Below are positions 1 through 6,055 of a stretch of 21,547 bases of DNA, in pieces (the first letter of the stretch is position 1; each line of letters begins with the position of its first letter). Source of the DNA: JAAYXU01 sp050942555 (lineage in GTDB: Bacteria; Bacillota; Clostridia; Christensenellales; UMGS416); NCBI GenBank assembly GCA_050942555.1, contig JBMNNN010000020.1, forward strand, positions 1 through 21,547. The letters run 5' to 3'. The notes under the pieces were generated by a model. That model did not search any database. It was not told the origin of the DNA and saw only the letters and a program-made list of their open reading frames with translations. The translations under genes were made by a program, and so were the position numbers.

Positions 1-1343
1 CCGGCCATCACATATCCTGCAAGGCTCCCGCCCGACTGCGTAATTCGCGCGAATATACCACTGAATTCCTCGATCCGCACCCGCTTGCCGCGCAGAAGGC
101 GCCCCAGCGCCTCAGCGCTTGTCGACGGCTCTGCGCGCACCGTCAGGAACTCATTGCACCGCACCTGGTACTCCCTTTCGTTTCCTGTACCGATGGAAGG
201 CTCGCTTTTGCCCGACAGGAACCGTGTCAGCACATACCCAATCAGGCTTTTATCCGCAAGCGCCACCCGCGAAAAATCTCCCTCCTGACCCAGTATGCGT
301 ACCTGCGCTCCCGGCTGGAGCTTGGCGAGACGGTCGGACCTCGTATCCGGCGCCGAGCGAAGGCTGATATAATCCTCGCATACGACCGTGAACAGCTCCT
401 CGGGCACGCTCGTTTCCTCTGCCGTCACCCTGGTCAGATATTCGGTAAGGATAAACCCCATCTCCCCGCTTTTCGCAACCTTCACGCGGGCGAATATCCC
501 GTCGTGCCCCGACACGTCGACCCGCGTGCCCGGTGTCAGCGTGGCTATCGCGTCGGCCGCAGTGTTAGCACTGCTTCGCAGGGTTACGAACTCCCGGCAC
601 ACTACGGCGTGCATCCCGAGCGTCTGTGGAGACTCCGTGCCGGGATCCGCGTCTTCCCCGGCAAGTATGAGGTAATCAGCCATCACATAGCCGTATGCCC
701 CGCTGACGGGAACATGCACACGGGTAAAACCGTTCTCCGCGTCCAGCACCCGTACCAACGTACCGGGCGTAAGTTTGACTGTGCGCTCGGATCCGGTATT
801 GGGGGCTACGCGCAGGCTGAGGAATTCGTTCACCTGCGCCTTGTACAGGTTTCCGGCCACAACGCTCTGGATTTCCTCCGGGGGCTGCGCTCCCTCTACC
901 AGATAGCGGCGCAGCACATAGCCCGTCTCTTCAGTTCCCTCTACCGACACGCGCGCGAAGTCTCCCTGATACTCCCATACGGTGACAAGGGTGCCCGGTT
1001 CCAGCTTCTGGATCGTTTCCGCGCCGGTGTCGGGCGCGGAGCGCAGGCTGAGGAACTCCTCCGCCATGACCGTAAACAGGCCGATCGCGTCGGACGGGAC
1101 CGGCGAGGGCTGAGCGGGCAAAGACTGCGTGGGTGTGGGCTGAGAGGTCGGAACCGGTGCGGTTTCACCCGGTGTGACATCGGGCGTCGTACTGGCTGTC
1201 ACGGCAGCGATGAACCGCCCACAGGCAGTCAGCGGTAAAAGGAATAAAAGTGCTAGAAATGCTGCCGACGCGCGATAGATGCGTCGGGAATTGTTTTTAG
1301 AAGTCATATAGAGCAGCTGTTTTGCTGTTTTCCTATGCTCCAC
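1..1343 (-). CDS. Secreted lipoprotein with tandem bacterial SH3 domains (partial, C-terminus outside window)
   Basis: The frame is open from about 1343 to the left edge, so the protein is cut at its C-terminus after about 447 codons. The N-terminus has a basic stretch, a hydrophobic core and a lipobox ending LTAC, so it should be exported and lipid-anchored. A Pro/Thr-rich linker follows. Counting from the ATG at 1307, there are at least five SH3b-like repeats of about 63 residues (77-138, 153-217, 232-294, 304-366, 379 onward). Each carries the pattern EFLSLRSAPDT, then LxPGTxVxV, then FxRV, then GYV. Such domains usually bind cell-wall peptides or glycans in Gram-positive bacteria, so cell-envelope binding is inferred. 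A catalytic domain could lie beyond the edge. The start is uncertain. GTG at 1343 has a GGGAGGGG ribosome site about 10 bases upstream, while the in-frame ATG at 1307 has none but gives a more typical signal-peptide length. Confidence 0.85.
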   Translation of the reverse strand, partial: MEHRKTAKQLLYMTSKNNSRRIYRASAAFLALLFLLPLTACGRFIAAVTASTTPDVTPGETAPVPTSQPTPTQSLPAQPSPVPSDAIGLFTVMAEEFLSLRSAPDTGAETIQKLEPGTLVTVWEYQGDFARVSVEGTEETGYVLRRYLVEGAQPPEEIQSVVAGNLYKAQVNEFLSLRVAPNTGSERTVKLTPGTLVRVLDAENGFTRVHVPVSGAYGYVMADYLILAGEDADPGTESPQTLGMHAVVCREFVTLRSSANTAADAIATLTPGTRVDVSGHDGIFARVKVAKSGEMGFILTEYLTRVTAEETSVPEELFTVVCEDYISLRSAPDTRSDRLAKLQPGAQVRILGQEGDFSRVALADKSLIGYVLTRFLSGKSEPSIGTGNEREYQVRCNEFLTVRAEPSTSAEALGRLLRGKRVRIEEFSGIFARITQSGGSLAGYVMA

Positions 1344-1451
1344 AGACGCTTTTCCCCTCCCCTATTTTTCCGCTGCCGCAAAGCGTATAATCAGTTGATC
1401 AGGCGCATTTAGCGAAACGGTGCTTTCCCGGCAACGCGAAACATGGTATCA

Positions 1452-1481
1452 TTGCAGTACGACGCATCGATGCGGCATATA
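1452..1481 (+). promoter_or_regulatory. Weak candidate promoter for the barrel protein/fucosidase pair
   Basis: TTGCAG (1452-1457) and CATATA (1476-1481) are separated by 18 bases, about 70 bases upstream of the first gene of the pair. The -10 match is poor. This is only the best candidate in a short divergent gap, and no clear catabolite or sugar operator was seen there. Confidence 0.25.
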
Positions 1482-1559
1482 GTTCCCGCGATCCGGGCCG
1501 CCATATTGAAGCACTTAAGCGACCCGGACAAGCATATTCATAGAGTGTAGGTGAAAGAT

Positions 1560-2414
1560 ATGGAGTCTATGCAACAGTTCCCCCGGACGATGGTAGGCGG
1601 CCGTTCGCTGCCACGTATGATCATCGGCACCAACTGGCTCTTGGGCTACAGCCATACCGGAGCAGCCGCCGACAGCTTCATCAGGAGCCTGCACGACAGC
1701 GCCAGGTCCATCGCTGACGTGTTCGTTCCCTTTCTGGAAGCCGGAGTAGATGCCGTCATGGGCCCCATACTGGGCGCTCCGCTCCTCGATGACGCGATCC
1801 GGATGGCCGAGGATACGGTCAGCCGCCGTATGATCCGTATCGATACCCCGACGCTCAACGTGGATGACACCGCAGCCGGGCGCAGGGAGGCCGAGGAAAA
1901 AATCGCAGCCTGTAAAAAACTTGGCGCCGACTTCTGCCTTATTCATCACGGCTCCGCCGAACAGCTCGTCAATAAAAACCTCCGCGCCATACCCCGCCTG
2001 CCCGATTACCTCAAGATGATACGCGATCACGATATGATCCCGGGGCTCTCGGCCCACATGCCCGAGCTTGTGCTCTACTCCGACGCCAACGAGTACGATG
2101 TCGAGACGTATATTCAAATATTCAACTGCATGGGCTTTCTGATGCAGATCGAGATCGAGTCGGTACACAGGATCATCTGGTCGGCAAAAAAACCCGTGAT
2201 GACCATTAAGCCCATGGCCGCAGGCCGGTGCACGCCGTTTGTGGGCATTACATTCAGTTACTCGGTGCTGCGCGACTGCGACATGGTAACGGTCGGATGT
2301 CTGACCCCCCAGGAGGCGCGCGAGGACATTGAGATCGGCCTGGCCGCCATCGAGCGGCGTCCGCCTGTGCTTGCCGCTCGCAGCAGCCCCTGTAAAACCG
2401 ATATTATCCGATAG
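1560..2414 (+). CDS. Conserved (beta/alpha)-barrel-like protein of unknown function, coupled to the fucosidase gene
   Basis: This 284-residue soluble protein has no signal peptide or membrane segment. Recognisable conserved blocks are RMIIGTNWLLGYSHT (19-33), a repeated barrel-like strand/helix pattern with LIHHGSAE (127-134), GLSAHMPE (162-169), TIKPMAAGR (215-223) and DMVTVGCLTPQEAREDIEI (241-259). The last blocks resemble the end of a TIM barrel such as an aldo/keto reductase or a sugar-phosphate aldolase/isomerase. I cannot assign a reaction. I recall similar uncharacterised proteins near glycan-degradation genes, but that is memory and not a search. The ATG at 1560 is preferred because AGGTG lies six bases upstream; a GTG at 1551 overlaps that ribosome site. 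Its stop codon overlaps the AGGAGG of the next gene, so the two are co-translated. Work on a fucosylated or otherwise modified sugar is inference from context only. Confidence 0.8.
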   Translation: MESMQQFPRTMVGGRSLPRMIIGTNWLLGYSHTGAAADSFIRSLHDSARSIADVFVPFLEAGVDAVMGPILGAPLLDDAIRMAEDTVSRRMIRIDTPTLNVDDTAAGRREAEEKIAACKKLGADFCLIHHGSAEQLVNKNLRAIPRLPDYLKMIRDHDMIPGLSAHMPELVLYSDANEYDVETYIQIFNCMGFLMQIEIESVHRIIWSAKKPVMTIKPMAAGRCTPFVGITFSYSVLRDCDMVTVGCLTPQEAREDIEIGLAAIERRPPVLAARSSPCKTDIIR

Positions 2415-2427
2415 GAGGAAGCCGCCG

Positions 2428-3678
2428 ATGAAGCGATTCGGGGACGAGAGAGATTGGTTTTTCCGCAGCCGGCTGGGAATGTTCGTTCACTGGGGTCTCT
2501 ATGCGCTGCCGGCCTGGCACGAGCAGATACTGTGGCGGGGCGACATGAAGCGCGCCGACTACGAGCAGCTCATTAATTCCTTCAACCCCACTGCCTATGA
2601 TCCGGATACGTGGCTTGATCTGTGCGAGTCGGCCCACATGGACTCGGTCGTCTTTACGGCCAAGCATCATGACGGCTTCTGCATGTACGACACCGCGTAT
2701 TCCGACTACAAGATCACCAATACCCCCTACGGCCGCGATGTGCTGGAGATGCTGGCCAACGCCTGCGCCAGGAGGAACGTGAAGCTGGGTATTTATTACT
2801 CGCTGCCCGACTGGCATCATAAAAACTACCCCAATCTGGGCCGCCACCACGAGATGTTCGGGCCCCGGCCGGGCGACGAGCCCGACGAGGAGCGGTACCT
2901 CGAATATGTCCGCAACCAGGTGGTCGAGCTGTGCACCAGATACGGTACGATCTGGCAGTTTTTCTGGGACGTCAACGTGGCGGGATTCCACGATCCGTCC
3001 ATCAACGAGACGCTGCGGCGGCTTCAGCCGCAGATGGTCATCAACGACCGGGGGCCCGGGCCGGGCGACTATGACACGCCCGAGCGGAAGCTGCCCGATG
3101 GCATGTCCTTCTCCCGGCCCACCCAGGCCTGCCAGTCACTGGGCCGCCAGAGCTGGGGATACCGCGAGCGGGAGGATTATTATACCGTCCGATTTATGAT
3201 GGAGAGCATCGCCCGGACGCTGTGCCTGGGCGGCAACTATCTCCTAAACGTGGGGCCCTGCGCCGACGGAAGCATCGCGGAGCCCTACAAAAAGGCATTC
3301 GCCGCCATCGGCGACTGGTACGCAAGAGTAGGCGAAGCCTTCCGGGATACGCAGCCGGCCAGCTACCTGCTGCAGGGCGGTTCCATGGGCGGCTCGTGGG
3401 TCATGAGTGACGAAGCGCTGATGACGCGGCGGGGCAATACCCTCTACGCCTGCCTGTGCGCTCCGCCCCAGACAAGCGGCTTCTCGCTGCGCCCGCTGAC
3501 CGTCCAGCCCACCCGTATCACGCTGCTCAACGATGGCAGGGAAATCGAAGGGAGCGTCGAGCTTATCCCGTGGCTGTGGACCGAAAAGCCGTATCTGCAT
3601 CTGTTCAACCTGCCGGTCGAGGAATTCGCAGGCGAGGTCATGGTCGTGCGTATGGAGATGGACAGCGCCACCATATGA
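2428..3678 (+). CDS. GH29 family alpha-L-fucosidase
   Basis: The 416-residue enzyme should remove terminal alpha-L-fucose from oligosaccharides or glycoproteins with retention of configuration. GH29 hallmarks are visible: an FVHWG block (19-23), TAKHHDGFCMYD (77-88), YYSLPDWH (123-130) and a WQFFWDV segment whose Asp181 fits the family nucleophile position. NYLLNVGPCADG, past residue 270, matches the conserved late barrel segment. After the barrel comes a short beta-rich C-terminal part. There is no signal peptide, so action is cytoplasmic, on imported short glycans. An AGGAGG at 2413-2418 overlaps the upstream stop codon and sits nine bases before the ATG, which fixes the start and implies translational coupling. 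The exact linkage preference and the acid/base residue cannot be read from sequence alone. The gene is convergent with nth, 23 bases away. Confidence 0.92.
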   Translation: MKRFGDERDWFFRSRLGMFVHWGLYALPAWHEQILWRGDMKRADYEQLINSFNPTAYDPDTWLDLCESAHMDSVVFTAKHHDGFCMYDTAYSDYKITNTPYGRDVLEMLANACARRNVKLGIYYSLPDWHHKNYPNLGRHHEMFGPRPGDEPDEERYLEYVRNQVVELCTRYGTIWQFFWDVNVAGFHDPSINETLRRLQPQMVINDRGPGPGDYDTPERKLPDGMSFSRPTQACQSLGRQSWGYREREDYYTVRFMMESIARTLCLGGNYLLNVGPCADGSIAEPYKKAFAAIGDWYARVGEAFRDTQPASYLLQGGSMGGSWVMSDEALMTRRGNTLYACLCAPPQTSGFSLRPLTVQPTRITLLNDGREIEGSVELIPWLWTEKPYLHLFNLPVEEFAGEVMVVRMEMDSATI

Positions 3679-3701
3679 CCGGGTTTTCGTTTTGCTGAAA
3701 T

Positions 3702-4364
3702 TTACCCGGCGGGCGGATTTATCGGGTCGATGGCGTCCGTACCCCGCGCGTACCTGCACCACTGCGCCAGCGGGCAGCCGGAGCAGTTGGGGTGGCGCGC
3801 CAGGCAGACCTGGCGGCCGTGCCATATGAGCCAGTGATGGGCTGCGGACCATTTGTCCCGCGATATCGCCTCCATCAGCTGCCGCTCGGTTTCCAGCACG
3901 TTGTTCGCGCTGGCGAGCCCCAGCCTGTTCGATATCCTGAAAACATGCGTGTCCACCGCGATCGCGGGAACGCCGAACGCGTTGGAAAGCACGACGTTGG
4001 CGGTTTTCCGGCCCACGCCCGGCAGGCTTACAAGGTCCTCCAATGTGTCGGGAACCTGTCCGCCAAAGCGCTCCATAATCGCGCGGCTGGCCAACACGAT
4101 GCTGCGCGCCTTGTTCCGGTACACGCCGCAGCTGCGTATCCACGGCTCCAGCTCGCCGGGCGTGAGCGCGGCAAATTCCCCGGGTGTGCTGAAATGCTGA
4201 AAAAGCCGCCCGGTGATTTTATTGACCTGGCGGTCGGTACACTGGGCCGACAGTATCGTCGCCACCAGCAGCTGAAACGGCGTCCCGTAACGCAGCCCGC
4301 AGGCATAGCCGCCATATACCTGTTCCAGCGTTTCAAGGATCTTTATGCGCTCGTGCTCCCCCAT
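3702..4364 (-). CDS. nth: Endonuclease III (DNA glycosylase/AP lyase)
   Basis: The 220-residue base-excision repair enzyme removes oxidised pyrimidines and nicks the resulting abasic site. The helix-hairpin-helix LPGVGRKTANVVL contains catalytic Lys120, and the following AVDTHV contains Asp138. The C-terminal cysteines at 187, 194, 197 and 203 form the C-x6-C-x2-C-x5-C [4Fe-4S] site. All these positions coincide with the well-known E. coli numbering, which supports the chosen start. An in-frame ATG at 4439 would add 25 residues but lies upstream of the likely transcription start given by the promoter at 4401-4429, so 4364 is preferred. The ribosome site is a GGGGG run just before the ATG. The gene is monocistronic, flanked by convergent and unrelated genes. 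Confidence 0.96.
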   Translation of the reverse strand: MGEHERIKILETLEQVYGGYACGLRYGTPFQLLVATILSAQCTDRQVNKITGRLFQHFSTPGEFAALTPGELEPWIRSCGVYRNKARSIVLASRAIMERFGGQVPDTLEDLVSLPGVGRKTANVVLSNAFGVPAIAVDTHVFRISNRLGLASANNVLETERQLMEAISRDKWSAAHHWLIWHGRQVCLARHPNCSGCPLAQWCRYARGTDAIDPINPPAG

Positions 4365-4400
4365 CCCTACCCCCGGTCTTGTTTTTCTTCTGCTCTTTTC

Positions 4401-4429
4401 ATTATACGGTATGAGGACGTGTACATCAA
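4401..4429 (-). promoter_or_regulatory. Promoter of nth
   Basis: Read on the minus strand, TTGATG (4429-4424) and TATAAT (4406-4401) are 17 bases apart. The implied transcription start near 4394 lies 30 bases upstream of the ATG at 4364. This excludes the longer upstream start codon for nth. Confidence 0.75.
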
Positions 4430-4491
4430 CCGGTTTCACTGCGGTAACAGCGCTGCGCCCATTACATTATTTGGCAGGCGGAAATGATCGA

Positions 4492-4523
4492 ACCGGGAAT
4501 GACCATGGACGGCCATTCCCGGT
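4492..4523 (-). terminator. Hairpin downstream of the DUF3343 gene, possible terminator
   Basis: A perfect 10-bp inverted repeat, ACCGGGAATG (4492-4501) and CATTCCCGGT (4514-4523), has a 12-base loop and lies ten bases past the DUF3343 stop codon. It is not followed by a clean T run on either strand, so it may be a weak terminator or an mRNA 3'-end stabiliser. Confidence 0.4.
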
Positions 4524-4532
4524 ACATGCGCT

Positions 4533-4805
4533 CTATACTTTGCGGATTGGCGTGCACCGGAGGCGCGTTCCCTCCGGTTCTGCCCTGTAGAATCCCACCA
4601 GCGACTGGGGCACGACGCGCTCATAGACCGAAAACACGCGCTTTAAATCATTTAGGTCGAACTGCACCGAGAGCCCACATCCGGCAGCGGCCTCGTGCGG
4701 GGTATGGACGACCCGGACCCTCAGTCCGGCGGATCGTAGTTCCTGCTCCATCCGCAGCGCCTGCTGCCTGGAGCGGAAGACGATCAATCCATATGGTTCT
4801 GTCAC
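4533..4805 (-). CDS. DUF3343 small protein, putative sulfur/selenium carrier
   Basis: This 90-residue cytoplasmic protein matches the DUF3343 family, described as putative Se/S carrier-like. It begins with a beta-alpha element (LIVFRSRQQALRMEQELRSAGL) that resembles other members, then VVHTPHE, then AGCGLSVQF with the family cysteine at residue 43. That cysteine is the expected site for carrying a persulfide or selenide. A second cysteine sits at residue 84. The start is GTG at 4805, with AGGAGG nine bases upstream. It is divergent from a cysteine desulfurase-type gene 103 bases away. That enzyme is a plausible sulfur donor for Cys43, but a direct handover is inference. No selD, yedF or other selenium gene is visible in the window. 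Confidence 0.8.
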   Translation of the reverse strand: MTEPYGLIVFRSRQQALRMEQELRSAGLRVRVVHTPHEAAAGCGLSVQFDLNDLKRVFSVYERVVPQSLVGFYRAEPEGTRLRCTPIRKV

Positions 4806-4835
4806 CTGCGATTTCCTCCTTTCACCGGAATGCCA

Positions 4836-4865
4836 GTGACGACTGCTCAGCCGTGATAATATACT
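4836..4865 (+). promoter_or_regulatory. Promoter of the cysteine desulfurase-family gene
   Basis: TGACGA (4837-4842), or GTGACG one base earlier, precedes TATACT (4860-4865) by 17-18 bases. The surrounding AT-rich stretch (4853-4870) also offers GATAAT and a second TATACT. The same stretch could serve the divergent DUF3343 gene, whose own -35 is unclear. Confidence 0.5.
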
Positions 4866-4908
4866 ATACTGTTCATGTGCTAATAACGGTACAGCGGGAG
4901 GGATCCCC

Positions 4909-6051
4909 TTGATCTATCTTGACAACGCCGCCACCAGCTACCCGAAACCAAAACAGGTCGCTCGTGCAATGAAGTGGGCGCTGGAGCAGTGCGGAAATCC
5001 CGGCCGGGGCGGGCATGATCTGTCGCTGCGCGCCGGGCAGGTGGTGCTGGGATGTCGGCAGGCGCTATCCGATCTCTTTCACGTCGCGGATCCATTCCGC
5101 ATCGTTTTCTGCTATAACTGCACCGATGCGCTCAATCTTGCGCTGAATGGTATGATCCGACACGGGGGTCACGTGGTGACGACCGTCTGGGAGCACAACT
5201 CGGTGCTGCGGCCCCTGTTCGCGTGGGTCCGCAGGGGCATCATCACATGGAAGATAATCAGGCCCGACAGCAGTTATCTCATCACGGCCGAAGCGGTACG
5301 CAGGGCGATCGAGCTGCCCAATACATGCCTGGTCGTCATCAACCATGTCTCCAACGTAACAGGCGTCATCCAGCCGATCGGCGAAATCGCACAGGTCTGC
5401 CGTGCAGCCCATGTGCCGCTGCTGGTGGACGGCGCGCAGGCGGCGGGGCATATCCCCGTGGACCTGTCGATCCTGTCGCCCGATCTATATGCATTCGCGG
5501 GACACAAGGGTTTGCTGGGGCCTCAGGGCACGGGCGGGCTCTATATCGGCCCAGCCGCGTGGCCTGAGCCGCTGCGGCGGGGCGGAACAGGCAGCGCGAC
5601 CCGGCAGCTGTTGCAGCCCGACGACATGCCCGATCGGTACGAGAGCGGTACGCTGTCCACTCCCGGAATCTCCGGACTGTGGGCAGGCGTCGAATTCCTG
5701 CTGCGCTACGGGGAGCTCGCGCACGAACGGAGCGAGCGGGCGCTAAAGATGCTGACCGAGGGCTTGCGCGGTATACCCGGCGTAACGGTCTACGCTCCGC
5801 CCGGAACGCCCCGCGCGGGCGTCGTAGCCTTCAATGTGGGCGGGATGGAGTCTGTTGCCGTGGCCGAAGCGCTGGCCGAGCGATACGGCATAGCTTGCCG
5901 GCCGGGCTTTCATTGCGCACCGCTGGCTCATGAGTTCCTGGGGACCAGCAGTACCGGCGCGGTGCGGATGAGTCCGGGCCCCTTTACGACCGAGCGGGAA
6001 ATAGAAAAAACAATCCGGGCCGTAGCCCGGATCGCCGCAGAAGCCATATAA
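4909..6051 (+). CDS. Cysteine desulfurase family protein (class V aminotransferase fold, PLP)
   Basis: The 380-residue PLP enzyme should take sulfur from L-cysteine, giving alanine and an enzyme persulfide. It starts with IYLDNAATSYPKP, typical of the group, and has His95 in EHNSVLRP, Asp174 and Gln177 in VDGAQAAGH, and the Schiff-base Lys200 in AGHKGLLGPQGTGG. The catalytic-loop cysteine is Cys336 in RPGFHCAPLAHEFLG, the R-x-G-x-H-C-A pattern of SufS-type (group II) desulfurases. It looks most like the clostridial 'EF2568-type' family rather than IscS or SufS proper. The start is TTG at 4909 with GGGAGGG six bases upstream. No iscU, sufU or sufBCD is nearby, so general Fe-S assembly is not indicated. 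The divergent DUF3343 gene is the likely functional partner. It converges on the GH36 gene with four bases between stop codons. Confidence 0.88.
   Translation: MIYLDNAATSYPKPKQVARAMKWALEQCGNPGRGGHDLSLRAGQVVLGCRQALSDLFHVADPFRIVFCYNCTDALNLALNGMIRHGGHVVTTVWEHNSVLRPLFAWVRRGIITWKIIRPDSSYLITAEAVRRAIELPNTCLVVINHVSNVTGVIQPIGEIAQVCRAAHVPLLVDGAQAAGHIPVDLSILSPDLYAFAGHKGLLGPQGTGGLYIGPAAWPEPLRRGGTGSATRQLLQPDDMPDRYESGTLSTPGISGLWAGVEFLLRYGELAHERSERALKMLTEGLRGIPGVTVYAPPGTPRAGVVAFNVGGMESVAVAEALAERYGIACRPGFHCAPLAHEFLGTSSTGAVRMSPGPFTTEREIEKTIRAVARIAAEAI
6005..6032 (-). terminator. Intrinsic terminator of the GH36 gene, inside the opposing coding region
   Basis: Read on the minus strand, ATCCGGGC (6032-6025) and GCCCGGAT (6020-6013) form a perfect 8-bp stem around a TACG loop. 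A G-T and a C-G pair can extend it. It is followed by TG and six T residues (6010-6005). It begins 24 bases after the GH36 stop codon and lies within the last codons of the convergent desulfurase gene. Confidence 0.75.
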
Positions 6052-6055
6052 TACG

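Noticed and set aside
3679..3709. Terminator between the fucosidase and nth genes (CCGGGT/ACCCGG)
   Set aside because: The arms are only 6 bp with a long imperfect interior, one arm overlaps the nth stop codon, and no T run follows. It is too weak to list.
4365..4439. Longer nth start at ATG 4439
   Set aside because: The promoter at 4401-4429 would lie inside this extension, and the shorter form gives the catalytic residues their standard E. coli positions.
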